Shown here piece after piece: positions 28,138-36,422 of a DNA stretch of 64,000 nt; the stretch's first letter is position 1, and every line of letters starts with the position of its first letter. This DNA comes from JBBRHQ01 sp963738305. Its GTDB lineage: Bacteria; Actinomycetota; Thermoleophilia; Solirubrobacterales; 70-9. Location of the stretch: contig CAVTVU010000006.1 of NCBI GenBank assembly GCA_963738305.1, positions 310,001 through 374,000 on the forward strand, given 5' to 3'. The position numbers and the translations under genes were made by a program. Under the pieces are notes generated by a model. It searched no databases. It was not told the DNA's origin and saw only the letters and a program-made list of their open reading frames with translations.

Positions 28138-29379
28138 ATGCCAGGTGAGCGAGCCGTGGGGAGTCGGACTCGACATGAAGGATCGAGACAGGGCGGCATC
28201 GCCGCCCTGTCCATGGTGCTAGGGGGATTGATCGTGGCGACGGCGGCGCAGGGCTCTGGGGCGCATTCGCACCTTCAGCGGCGCGACCACTACACGCCCG
28301 TGGTCCAGTCGGTGCTCAGCGAGCCGCGCTGGTTCAGGGGGGCGGACCACCGCATCCACCTCGCCTACGAGCTGAGGCTGATCAATGGCTTCCCGGTGCC
28401 GATCCGGGTCACGGGGCTGCGGATCCGGGATCCCCGGCGGCACCGCACCCTGGCTCGGCTGAAGGGGGCGCGACTGAGGCAGTCGATGTCCCTGCTGGCC
28501 GAGCCGTCGAACCCGACGAGGACGCTTCCATCGTCGTCAGTGGGGATCGTCTATGTCGACCTCACGTTCAAGCGCCGCGCCGGGATACCGGAGACCGTCA
28601 AGCACGCCCTGACCGTGCATGTCCCTCCCGGTCTGCCGGTTTCGCGCAGGATCACGACGGTCGGGGCCAGTGCTCGGGTGGACCAGCGTCCGCCGATCGT
28701 GCTCGGGCCGATGCTCCGCGGCCGCGGCTGGATCGCGGTCGGAAGCTGCTGCGACGGTCCTCACCGTCGCTCGATCCAGCCCGTCAACGGCCACCTCAGG
28801 CTCGGCCAGCGTTTCGCGATCGACTGGAACGGCTTCGACCGGCGGCGCTATTTCGTCCGGGGGGACCAGGACGTCAACAGGAATTGGACCTTCTTCGGCA
28901 AGCCGGTGGTGGCGGTCCGCGAGGCCAGGGTCGTCAAGGCCTTCGACCGGCTGCCCGATCAGATTCCCAACCACCCGACGAAGGTCGGAATCCGGAAGGC
29001 AGACGGAAACTACGTGATCCTCGCACTCGGCCAGCATCGTTTCGCCTTCTACGCCCACCTGGAGGCGGGCAGCGTCCGGGTCCGGGCGGGGCAGCACGTT
29101 CGAGAGGGGCAGGTGATCGGCCGGCTCGGGAACTCCGGCAGCTCGACCGGTCCCCATCTGCACTTTCAGGTGATGAACCGACCCTCGGCCCTCGACTCGG
29201 ACGGCCTTCCCTTCGTCTTCGACCGGTTCTACCTGCGCGGGAAGACCCCCAGCCTCGACGCGATGGTCCCGATCATCGAAGCCGAGAAGCCCGTGCCGGT
29301 GGATCGCAGGACCGCCGGCCCGCGCCGCAACGAGCTGCCGCTGGGACTCGATGTGGTCGACTTCCCCGCCCGGGGATAG
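28138..29379 (+). CDS. secreted M23-family (LytM/lysostaphin-type) peptidase
   Basis: A signal sequence (IAALSMVLGGLIVATAAQGSGA) precedes a ~150-residue beta domain and a LytM domain. The zinc site is HLRLGQRFAIDW (His and Asp) together with FAFYAHLEAGSVRV and GPHLHFQV (HxH); VREGQVIGRLGNSGSSTG is the usual loop before it. It may cut peptidoglycan cross-links or be a non-catalytic amidase activator. The GTG/ATG choice is open; I use the ATG at 28138. It is divergent from the M29-type gene and 30 bases before tRNA-Met. Confidence 0.85.
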   Translation: MPGERAVGSRTRHEGSRQGGIAALSMVLGGLIVATAAQGSGAHSHLQRRDHYTPVVQSVLSEPRWFRGADHRIHLAYELRLINGFPVPIRVTGLRIRDPRRHRTLARLKGARLRQSMSLLAEPSNPTRTLPSSSVGIVYVDLTFKRRAGIPETVKHALTVHVPPGLPVSRRITTVGASARVDQRPPIVLGPMLRGRGWIAVGSCCDGPHRRSIQPVNGHLRLGQRFAIDWNGFDRRRYFVRGDQDVNRNWTFFGKPVVAVREARVVKAFDRLPDQIPNHPTKVGIRKADGNYVILALGQHRFAFYAHLEAGSVRVRAGQHVREGQVIGRLGNSGSSTGPHLHFQVMNRPSALDSDGLPFVFDRFYLRGKTPSLDAMVPIIEAEKPVPVDRRTAGPRRNELPLGLDVVDFPARG

Positions 29380-29409
29380 CCCCGACCCGACGCTACGATT
29401 CCCCTCCCC

Positions 29410-29483
29410 GCCGGGGTAGCTCAGCTGGTTAGAGCAGCGGAATCATAATCCGCGTGTCGGGGGTTCGAGTCCCTCCCCCGGCA
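29410..29483 (+). tRNA. tRNA-Met (anticodon CAU)
   Basis: The 74-nt cloverleaf has the acceptor stem GCCGGGG/CCCCGGC with discriminator A, D-arm GCTCAGCTGGTTAGAGC, anticodon stem GCGGA/TCCGC with loop ATCATAA (CAU), and T-arm GGGGG-TTCGAGT-CCCTC. No CCA is encoded. The body resembles elongator tRNA-Met. Ile2 tRNAs also carry CAU before lysidine modification, so the isotype is probable, not certain. Confidence 0.92.
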
Positions 29484-29487
29484 TGAT

Positions 29488-29517
29488 CCACGCACCGGGC
29501 TCCTCGGCCCGTCGTGG
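29488..29517 (+). terminator. hairpin after tRNA-Met
   Basis: The arms CCACG...CGTGG enclose a second stem, CGGGC/GGCCCG, with a TCCTC loop, five bases after the tRNA. There is no T-run. It would serve as terminator or processing boundary for the tRNA and also lies at the end of the convergent methyltransferase gene. Confidence 0.5.
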
Positions 29518-29522
29518 CGGAA

Positions 29523-30446
29523 CTAGACCGGGTTTGTTGCGGTGACGATCCAGACCGACGCCCGCCCGAGAATGGAGCCATCGGGTTGGCGCCAGGCCGC
29601 GTATCGGTCGGCGAGCGCCTCGGCTATCTCGGGGCGGCGGCTCTCCCCGTAATCCCCGTTGAGCCGGATCAGCTCGGCTCCGGGCCCAATTGCGAGCATG
29701 GCTTCGACGGCCTCATCGATATCCCGTCCCATCAGATAGTCGAAGTCGCGTCGGTGAAGCTCGATCTGATCGAAACCGGCCGCTTCGAGGATTCCGCGAG
29801 CCGTATCGGGATTCCCCAGGGAGAAGGGCCCCGGGCCGCAGGTGTCGGCGTCGTACTCCGCGGGACGAGAGAGGAAGCGTTGGACGACCTCCTCTGTTTC
29901 GGACCAGATCGGGCTCTCGTCCTTGCGCCGCCACACGACCTTGCGCAGCACGCCGCCTGGCCTGAGCGCTCCGCGAATCGCGCGCATCGCCGGAACCGGC
30001 GCAGCGAAGAACTGCGTACCCATACGCGAGAAGGCGTAGTCAAAGGTCGGTTCCCACTGCGCCGTCTGCGCGTCAGCTACCTCGAACTCGGCGTTCTCGA
30101 CGCCTGCTGCCGCGGCCTCTTGGCGGGCGCTCTCGATGAACCGCGGAGAGGAATCGGTGCCGAGCGCCAAACCCTCAGGGCCGACGAGGTCGGCGAGCTG
30201 CTGGGTCGTATCTCCAAACCCGCAACCGATGTCGATGCACCGCCACCCGGGCTGCGGCATGAACCGCTCGAAGACCTCCCCGGTGATCTCGCTCAGCGCC
30301 CCTACGAACACCTCGCGGTTCGTCTTCCACCTCTCATAGAGGACCGTATCCCAGGCCCGCACGGCTTCCTCGTTGGCTGATGCTGTATCGCCGGGGTTCA
30401 CTACCTCGTCACCGAAGGAGGCTACATCCCCTGACCAAGTCGACAA
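29523..30446 (-). CDS. class I SAM-dependent methyltransferase
   Basis: The 307-residue protein has motif I WRCIDIGCGFGDTTQQLA, then GTDSSPRFIESARQ (motif II), DAQTAQWEPTFDYAFSRMG (motif IV region) and LRPGGVLRKVVWRR. These belong to the Rossmann-fold methyltransferases of the UbiE/Methyltransf_25 type. The substrate is unknown. It is convergent with tRNA-Met and divergent from the SnoaL-like gene. Confidence 0.85.
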   Translation of the reverse strand: MSTWSGDVASFGDEVVNPGDTASANEEAVRAWDTVLYERWKTNREVFVGALSEITGEVFERFMPQPGWRCIDIGCGFGDTTQQLADLVGPEGLALGTDSSPRFIESARQEAAAAGVENAEFEVADAQTAQWEPTFDYAFSRMGTQFFAAPVPAMRAIRGALRPGGVLRKVVWRRKDESPIWSETEEVVQRFLSRPAEYDADTCGPGPFSLGNPDTARGILEAAGFDQIELHRRDFDYLMGRDIDEAVEAMLAIGPGAELIRLNGDYGESRRPEIAEALADRYAAWRQPDGSILGRASVWIVTATNPV

Positions 30447-30513
30447 CCGTGCGATCGGTCACTTTAGGGGACTGGATCTGAACGTCGGCCCCGTCGTGCC
30501 GTACCCCGTAGGC

Positions 30514-30933
30514 ATGCCCAGCGACAACGTCGAACTCGTGCTCGAGGCCACTCTCGCGGTTGCCGCCGGGGCGCCCCGGTTTGAGCTGCTCGCACCCGAG
30601 TACGTCTGGGACTTCTCGACCGCTCCCGGGCTCTGGCCCGAGGAGCAGCGCCACCATGGCAGGAATGCTGTGGCCGAGCTGCTGCAGAGCTGGATCGGGG
30701 TCTGGGACGAGTTGCATCTCGAGGTCGAGGAGACCATCGACGGTGGCGATCGCGTCATCGTCGTGACGCGCAACTTCGGGAGATTGAGCGGCAGCCACGC
30801 GAGGGTCGAGGGCCGCTGGGCCTATCTGACCACCTGCCACGACGGCCGGATGGTCCGGACCGAGGTCTACTTCACGAAGCGCGAGGCCCTCGCGGCCGCC
30901 GAGCTCACGGGGGACGTGATATCAGGCAGCTGA
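30514..30933 (+). CDS. SnoaL/NTF2-like protein
   Basis: The 139-residue protein from the ATG at 30514 shows the cone-shaped NTF2-like pattern: PEYVWDFSTAPG, HGRNAVAELLQSWIGVWDE, VEETIDGGDRVIVVTR and MVRTEVYFTKREAL. Such proteins are small enzymes or ligand binders. It lies 21 bases before the CYTH gene. A truncated relative remains at 32308-32456 on the other side of the CYTH/CHAD pair. Confidence 0.75.
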   Translation: MPSDNVELVLEATLAVAAGAPRFELLAPEYVWDFSTAPGLWPEEQRHHGRNAVAELLQSWIGVWDELHLEVEETIDGGDRVIVVTRNFGRLSGSHARVEGRWAYLTTCHDGRMVRTEVYFTKREALAAAELTGDVISGS

Positions 30934-30954
30934 GATCGGGTAACCGGACAGCAA

Positions 30955-31416
30955 ATGGAGATCGAGCGCAAGTTTCTCGTCGCGGAGCAACCGCCCCCCG
31001 AGGGCTCGCCGTCGGTTCGAATCGAGCAGGGCTATTTGGCGCTCGATGCTAAATCCGGCGTCGAAGTCCGCCTGCGGCGCAAGGACGAAGAGCTGTTGCT
31101 GACGATCAAGGGCGGCGCGGGACGATCGCGCAGCGAGGAGGAGCTGTCTCTCGACCGCCAGCGCTTTGAGTCCCTCTGGCCCCTCACGGAGGGTCGCCGC
31201 CTCAGCAAGGAGCGCCACCTGATCTCCCACGGCGGCTTCGAGATCGAGCTGGACGTCTACCGGGAGGACCTCGACGGCCTGCTGATCGCCGAGGTCGAGT
31301 TCCCCGACGAGGAGGCCGCCGAGGGCTTCGAGAAGCCCAAGTGGTTCGGCGAGGAGGTCACCGGAGAGCGGGGATATCTCAACCAGACCCTCGCCACCGA
31401 GGGGATCCCGCGGTGA
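30955..31416 (+). CDS. CYTH-domain protein (triphosphate tunnel metalloenzyme)
   Basis: The 153-residue protein begins with the CYTH hallmark EIERKFLV and continues with the tunnel residues: RIEQGYLA, EVRLRRKDEELLLTIKGG, ELSLDRQRFESLW, RLSKERHLI, IELDVYREDLDGL and AEVEFPDEEAAEGF. Such proteins hydrolyse inorganic tripolyphosphate or related triphosphates. The stop overlaps the GTG start of the CHAD gene (GTGA), so the two are coupled. Confidence 0.92.
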   Translation: MEIERKFLVAEQPPPEGSPSVRIEQGYLALDAKSGVEVRLRRKDEELLLTIKGGAGRSRSEEELSLDRQRFESLWPLTEGRRLSKERHLISHGGFEIELDVYREDLDGLLIAEVEFPDEEAAEGFEKPKWFGEEVTGERGYLNQTLATEGIPR

Positions 31417-32307
31417 CCACCTTCCGCCTGAGGAAGAAGGAGTCCGAGGAGGACGGCATCCGGCGAGTCGCCCACGAGCGGGCGGGGAACGCCGTCGAGC
31501 TCCTGCGCGATGAGGACGCCGACCCGGCCGAGGCGGTTCACGGGGCGCGCAAGGACATGAAGAAGCTGCGGGCGACGCTGAGGCTGGTCCGCCCCGTGGT
31601 CGGCGATGCCACCTACCGTCGGGAGAACAAGCGCTTCCGCGCCGCCGGTCGCGCCCTCTCGGATGCACGCGATGCCCAGGTCCGCGCGGACACGCATCGA
31701 CGCCCTCGCCGAGCGCTTCGACGACGAACCGCCCGACGGCGGCTGGTGGGCGGTGCGGGCAGCGCTGGCCGGCGAGGACGTGCCGGCGAGGGAGGAGCTC
31801 GAGTCGGTCCGCGAGGGCGCCGCCGCGGAGATTGCCGCCGGCGAGGAAAAGATCGACTCCTGGCCTCTCGATGCGGAGGGGTTCGGGCTCCTTCGCCCCG
31901 GGCTCAAGCGCGCCTACGCCCGCGCTCGAAAGACCTTTCGCAAGGCGCGTAAGCAGCCCACCGACGAGGCGCTGCACGAGTTCCGCAAGCGATCGAAGGA
32001 CCTCTGGTACCAACTGCGACTCGTGCGCCTTGCCTGGCCGGCGGTGGTCAAGGTCACGGCCGACGAGGCGCACGAGCTCTCCGACCTGCTCGGTGACGAC
32101 CACGACCTCGTCGTCCTCGACGAGCACCGTGAGGAAACCGAGCCGGCTCTGACCGCTGGGCAGCGATCACAACTGTCGGAGCTGATCGCGAGGCGTCGCA
32201 AGGAGCTCCAGGACGAGGCCTTCGCCTACGGGGAGCGCCTGCTCGCCGAGAAACCGAAGCGGTTCGTCAAGCGGATCGAGCGCTACTGGAGCGCTGACCG
32301 ACTCTAG
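31413..32307 (+). CDS. CHAD-domain protein, frame broken
   Basis: CHAD domains are helical and rich in conserved His; they bind polyphosphate and often accompany CYTH domains. The first half has AVHGARKDMKKLRATLRLVRP shortened, and ENKRFRAAGRALSDARDA. The second half has EALHEFRKRSKDLWYQLRLV and LSDLLGDDHDLVVLDEH. These are the two CHAD repeats. A single frame shift near 31690 joins them. The protein would be about 297 residues and probably acts with the CYTH protein on polyphosphate. Confidence 0.88.
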
Positions 32308-32456
32308 CTGGGCCGTGATAGCTCGTGGCGTCGGGGACCTCGGGCGGCTGAACCACGACGATCGCGGGGATCGGAGCGGTCGAGCAGCCACTGCATGTCA
32401 CCTCGCTCCCACGCCGCGACCATCTCCTGTGCTGCCGCGATGCTCTCCTCGGACAC
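32308..32456 (-). pseudogene. remnant of a SnoaL/NTF2-like gene
   Basis: From the GTG at 32456 the minus strand reads SEESIAAAQEMVAAWERGDM, then QWLLDRSDP; after a one-base shift it continues IVVVQPPEVPDATSYHGPA, which is the start of a SnoaL-like fold. It then runs straight into the 3' end of the CHAD gene with no further homology. Only the first ~50 of ~130 residues remain. The cut at the CHAD boundary suggests a deletion or insertion joint. Confidence 0.55.
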
Positions 32457-32489
32457 CGTTCTGAGTCTCCGGATCGGCCCGACCCTGTT

Positions 32490-33809
32490 TCAGCCGGCGG
32501 CAGTGATCACCGGCTCCAGCACCTGCTCCAGGTTCGGCTCGCCGACCACCTCGAGCCTGTAGATCGCCTGGCGGATCGGGTGACGCGAATCGATCAGGCG
32601 CCCGAGGTCGATCGGCGTCCCCGCGATCACCGCGTCGCACTCGGTCGCATTGATCGTCGCCTCGAGCTCTGAGAGCTGCTCCTTCGAGTAGCCCATCGCC
32701 GGGAGGCAGGTTTCGATGTGGGGGAAGCGCTCGAGCGTCTCGGCGATCGAGCCGACAGCGTGCGGTCGCGGATCGACCAGGGTCGCGGCACCGGCCTCTC
32801 GCGCGGCGACGGTCCCGGCGCCGAAGGGCATCCCGCCATGAGTGATGGTCGGCCCGTCGTCGACCACCAGCACCGCCTTGCCCTTCAGGGACTCGCCGTC
32901 CTCCAGCGTGACGGGCGAGCGTGCCTGGATCACGGTCGCGTCAGGGTTGGCCTCCCGGGCACCGGCCAGGACCTCCTCGACCTGTTCCGGCGATGCGCTG
33001 TCGATCTTGTTCACCAGGAGCACGTCGGCCATCCGCAGGTTCATTTCGCCCGGGTGATAGCGGAACTCGTCCCCGGCGCGCAGCGGGTCGACGAGGACGA
33101 TCTGCAGGTCGGCCTCGAAGAAGGAGAAGTCGTTGTTGCCGCCGTCCCAGATAACCACGTCGGCCTCGGCCTCCGCTGCGCGCAGGATCGCCTCATAGTC
33201 GACGCCGGCCCAGGTCACGATCCCCATCTCGACGGGCCTCTCGTACTCCTCGCGCTCCTCGACGGTCGGGTTCGAGGCGTCGATGTCCTCGATGCTGGCG
33301 AACCGCTGGACCCGCATCTCGTCGAGGTCGTGGTAGGGCATCGGATGCCTGACTTGGCCGACGCTGAGGCCCCGTTCGCGCAGGATCCGGCCCACCGCGC
33401 GGCTGGTCTGGCTCTTCCCGGCGCCGGTCCGCGCCGCGCACACCGAAACCACCGGCTTGCTGCTCTTCAGCATCGTCGAGCGGGGCCCGAGCAGGCTGAA
33501 GTCCGCCCCCGCGGCGAGAACGGCCGAGGCCGTGTGCATTACGTGCGCGTGGCTGACGTCGGAGTAGGCGAAGACCACCTCGTCGGCCTGCTCGGCGGCG
33601 ATCAGCTTCGCCAGGTCCCCCTCGGCGCGGATCGGGATGCCCTGCGGGTAGCGGGACCCGGCGAGCGGCGCCGGATAGACGCGGTCGGCGATCCCAGGGA
33701 TCTGGGTTGCGGTGAACGCGATCACCTCCACCTCGGGGTCGTCGCGGTAGAGGACATTGAAATCGTGGAAGTCGCGCCCCCCGGCTCCCATGATGATCAC
33801 GCGCCGCAT
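32490..33809 (-). CDS. cyclic 2,3-diphosphoglycerate synthetase family GTPase-like protein
   Basis: The intact 439-residue protein from the ATG at 33809 (RRVIIMGAGGRDFHDFN) has a Rossmann-like N-terminal domain. It then shows a P-loop CAARTGAGKSQTSRAVG (residues ~125-140), WDGGNNDFSFFEADL, VLVDPLRAGDEFRYHPGE, VLLVNKIDSA (NKxD-like base recognition) and VLVVDDGPTITHGGMPFGAG. This is the cPGS family; the archaeal member makes cyclic 2,3-bisphosphoglycerate. Bacterial members have not, to my knowledge, been assigned a proven product. Confidence 0.85.
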   Translation of the reverse strand: MRRVIIMGAGGRDFHDFNVLYRDDPEVEVIAFTATQIPGIADRVYPAPLAGSRYPQGIPIRAEGDLAKLIAAEQADEVVFAYSDVSHAHVMHTASAVLAAGADFSLLGPRSTMLKSSKPVVSVCAARTGAGKSQTSRAVGRILRERGLSVGQVRHPMPYHDLDEMRVQRFASIEDIDASNPTVEEREEYERPVEMGIVTWAGVDYEAILRAAEAEADVVIWDGGNNDFSFFEADLQIVLVDPLRAGDEFRYHPGEMNLRMADVLLVNKIDSASPEQVEEVLAGAREANPDATVIQARSPVTLEDGESLKGKAVLVVDDGPTITHGGMPFGAGTVAAREAGAATLVDPRPHAVGSIAETLERFPHIETCLPAMGYSKEQLSELEATINATECDAVIAGTPIDLGRLIDSRHPIRQAIYRLEVVGEPNLEQVLEPVITAAG

Positions 33810-33945
33810 CTCGGCTCCTTCGCTCTCCGAAGCACCCTGCCGGAAGTCTATTCCGGCGCACACGGCGCGCGCTCGCCGGCTGCACTGGGCTGGCACTCTC
33901 GTTTCCGGGTTCAAGCCAGAGCGCCGGGGGCCGATGCGTTGCGCG

Positions 33946-34881
33946 ATGGCATCGCTTCGAGAGGTCATTCCCAGCGTCCTCCCCACCCGCCCGGCGCGCC
34001 TGGCCGCCGCCGGCCTGATCGCCCTCGCGGGCCTCGGCCTCACCGGCTCGGCCGCTGCTGCGGCGCGCCCACCCCTGAAGACCGTGAGCGCGACCACCCA
34101 GGTCGACGGGCCTACCGGGACCCTGGCCAAAGTCACCGCACACTGCCCCCGCGGCACCCGGGCCGTTGCAGGCGGCTATGACCCGACCTTCGTCTTCCAT
34201 CCCAACGGCTCGGGCACGGCGCTCTTGGTCAACACCTCGAGGCGGCTCGGCCCTGGGGCATGGAAGGTCACGGCCTACCAGCTCGGTGGCGGCGATCCGG
34301 TCTCGCTCACCGCGATCGCCAACTGCAGCTCAGAGCTGGGGCGGCCGAAGGTGAGGATCAGCCAGCGCTCGATCTTGGCAACCCCGAACAACCCGAACCC
34401 CGGCAACGCCACCGCGCACTGCCCCCATCACTACTTCGCCGTGGCCGGCGGATACCACATCTCGGTCAACGGCCGCTCCACCAATCCCTCGGACTCGCCG
34501 CCGGTGAGCATGGTGATTGGCTCGCGGGCGGTTGCGCGCGACTGGGCCGTCACCGGCGCCCGGGTCGGGACCGGCCGCTCCAAAATGACCGCGTTCGCCT
34601 ACTGCTATCCGGTCCGCCCGCTCGGCCGGCCCAAGGTGGGGATCATGCACCAGCGCAGTCCCGTCGGCATCGACCAGCTGATCACCCCGCGCTGCCCGCT
34701 CGGTTGGTACGCCGTGAGCGGCGGCTACTCGGCCCGCTTCCCGATGGGGCCCGGGCAGGGCAGCAGCCTGCCGGCCTACTCGAAGCCGCACGGAACCCGC
34801 CGGTGGAGCTTCGGCGCCGTCGCCGTGCAGGGAAGTAACGCCCCGTTCAACGGGTTCACCTACTGCCTGCGGAGGTCCTGA
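33946..34881 (+). CDS. secreted protein with three Cys/Gly-Gly-Tyr repeats (first of tandem pair)
   Basis: After a signal peptide (LAAAGLIALAGLGLTGSAAAA), the ~290-residue mature part contains three repeats of ~95 residues. Each opens with CP...AVAGGY or CP...AVSGGY and closes with TAIANC, TAFAYC or GFTYC. The repeat cores read HCPRGTRAVAGGYDPTF, HCPHHYFAVAGGYHIS and RCPLGWYAVSGGYSARF. Each therefore holds a likely disulfide pair. I start at the ATG at 33946; another ATG lies four codons upstream. It is coupled to a paralogue by a TGATG overlap. The family is unknown to me. Confidence 0.7.
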   Translation: MASLREVIPSVLPTRPARLAAAGLIALAGLGLTGSAAAAARPPLKTVSATTQVDGPTGTLAKVTAHCPRGTRAVAGGYDPTFVFHPNGSGTALLVNTSRRLGPGAWKVTAYQLGGGDPVSLTAIANCSSELGRPKVRISQRSILATPNNPNPGNATAHCPHHYFAVAGGYHISVNGRSTNPSDSPPVSMVIGSRAVARDWAVTGARVGTGRSKMTAFAYCYPVRPLGRPKVGIMHQRSPVGIDQLITPRCPLGWYAVSGGYSARFPMGPGQGSSLPAYSKPHGTRRWSFGAVAVQGSNAPFNGFTYCLRRS

Positions 34882-35753
34882 TGGCCGCCCGGACCACCCG
34901 TAAGTGCCTTGCAGCTGGCCTGCTCGCGCTCGGCACGGCAGCGCTCGCGCCGACCGCCGCCACCGCAAGCGAGACACCGACGATCACGACCGTGAGCGCG
35001 TCGAAGGTCGTCCGCGGGCCGCTCGGGACGATCGGAGCCGCCACGGCCCGCTGCCCGCGCGGCACACGGGTTCTCTCCGGCGGCTATGACTCGACCTTCC
35101 GCTCGGGCGCTCTGCTGCCGAATGCCTCGACGCGAAGCGGACCCCGGACCTGGCGAGTCTCCGCATACCGGGTCGGAGGGGGCGGCGGCAATCTGAAGCT
35201 GACTGTCTACGCGAAATGCGGCGATTTTCCCGCGCTGCGCAGCACCAGTGAGAAGGTCAACGTGCCCGCGCCGCCCGGCCACGTCGCCCTGCGAACGCTG
35301 CGACCCCGCTGCCCCGGCGACGACTTCGCTCTCTCCGGCGGCTTCAAGTTGACCGTCCCCGGCCGCTCTAACCCCAACGGCCCGCCGGCCGCAGTCGTCT
35401 TCGGCTCACGGGCCGAAGGTCACGCGTGGGCCGTGACTGCGACGCGCCTCGCGTCGAGCGGCTCGTCGAAGCTGACCGCCTTCGCCTACTGCACGCCCGA
35501 ACGGCCCTTCAAGCGGGGGATATCCGGGGTCTTCCCCACCTCCCGGCGGTCGCGGCCACACCGGCTGACCCCTTTCTGCCCGCGGGGGATGACTGCCGCG
35601 AGCGGCGGCTTCCTCGCCCACTACCCGATGGGAGCCGCCATGGGAATCATGTTCCCCGTCACCTCCCACCCGGTGGGAGAGCGCCGCTGGACCTCCACCG
35701 GCGTGCCCTTGAACGCAGACGCGTTCTTCAGCGCCTACGCGTACTGCATCTGA
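34881..35753 (+). CDS. secreted protein with three Cys/Gly-Gly-Tyr repeats (second of tandem pair)
   Basis: This 290-residue protein is a paralogue of the preceding one: a signal peptide (CLAAGLLALGTAALAPTAATA), then repeats RCPRGTRVLSGGYDSTF, RCPGDDFALSGGFKLTV and FCPRGMTAASGGFLAHY, closing with VYAKC, AFAYC and AYAYC. Middle segments also align (FGSRAEGHAWAVTATRL here, IGSRAVARDWAVTGARV there). The third repeat ends with a W-T/S-F aromatic pattern. The pair arose by duplication after the three-repeat form existed. Function is unknown; the surface or secreted location is inferred. Confidence 0.72.
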   Translation: MAARTTRKCLAAGLLALGTAALAPTAATASETPTITTVSASKVVRGPLGTIGAATARCPRGTRVLSGGYDSTFRSGALLPNASTRSGPRTWRVSAYRVGGGGGNLKLTVYAKCGDFPALRSTSEKVNVPAPPGHVALRTLRPRCPGDDFALSGGFKLTVPGRSNPNGPPAAVVFGSRAEGHAWAVTATRLASSGSSKLTAFAYCTPERPFKRGISGVFPTSRRSRPHRLTPFCPRGMTAASGGFLAHYPMGAAMGIMFPVTSHPVGERRWTSTGVPLNADAFFSAYAYCI

Positions 35754-35765
35754 GGCCCGGCTGCG

Positions 35766-35944
35766 CTAACCGTCCCCGCGGTGGTGGAGCGACCAGCGCA
35801 GGAGCGCCACCAGGCCGACAAGGATCGACCCGAAGGCGATCAGGGGCGGGACCCAACCGGCGGGCCGGGCAATCGCCAGGACCGCGACAACTAACGCGTC
35901 GACCCCAAGCAGCGCGCCGACCAGGAGCGGCCGGAGTTTCGACC
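35766..35944 (-). CDS. possible small two-helix membrane protein (start unclear)
   Basis: On the minus strand a frame reads LLVGALLGVDALVVAVLAIA, then ARPAGWVPPLIAFGSILVGL, then VALLRWSLHH before a TAG at 35768-35766. That is two membrane helices with a basic C-terminus. No ATG, GTG or TTG precedes the first helix in this frame, so the start may be hidden by an indel near the end of the upstream cNMP-binding gene. I report it because the hydrophobic pattern is strong. Confidence 0.35.
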
Positions 35945-35961
35945 AGGTGAGCTGGTCGGGC

Positions 35962-36351
35962 CTAGGACTCGCGGCGCTCGTCCGCGAGTTGCTCGATCCG
36001 CCGGAAGACGTCGGGCAGACGTTTCTTCATCCGCTCCAGCTCCCAGCGCTCGATCTTGATCAACCTGACCCGGGAGGTCGCCTCGACGCTCGCCGCCCGC
36101 TTCTCCTTCTCGATCAGCGAGACCTCCCCGAAGATGTCCCCGGGGCCGAGTTGCGCCACCTCCTGGCCGCCGCGGGTCACCTTCGCCGTCCCCTCCTCGA
36201 TCGCCATGAACTCGTTGGCGTAGTCGCCCTCCTTGACGATCACCGTACCCTCGGGGACCTCGTCGGAGGTTGCGAAGGTCGTGACGACTCTGAGGTCGTC
36301 GTCGGGAACGTCCTCGAAAATCCGGATCCTCTTCAGCTGGGTGGCGTCCAT
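35962..36351 (-). CDS. cyclic-nucleotide-binding-fold protein
   Basis: The 129-residue protein is a single cNMP-binding beta-roll: IRIFEDVPDDDLRVV, VIVKEGDYANEFMAIEEGTA shortened, GGQEVAQLGPGDIFGEVSLIEKEKR cut at the phosphate-binding cassette (FGEVSLI, with Arg in KRAASVEA). The phosphate-binding Glu is present. There is no DNA-binding or kinase domain, so it is probably a regulatory subunit or stand-alone sensor. Confidence 0.85.
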   Translation of the reverse strand: MDATQLKRIRIFEDVPDDDLRVVTTFATSDEVPEGTVIVKEGDYANEFMAIEEGTAKVTRGGQEVAQLGPGDIFGEVSLIEKEKRAASVEATSRVRLIKIERWELERMKKRLPDVFRRIEQLADERRES

Positions 36352-36422
36352 CCGTCCTCTCCCTCGGGGTCATCGCGCAACCTAACCGATCAGGGGAGCC
36401 GGGCGCGTAATCTTCCGCCCCC

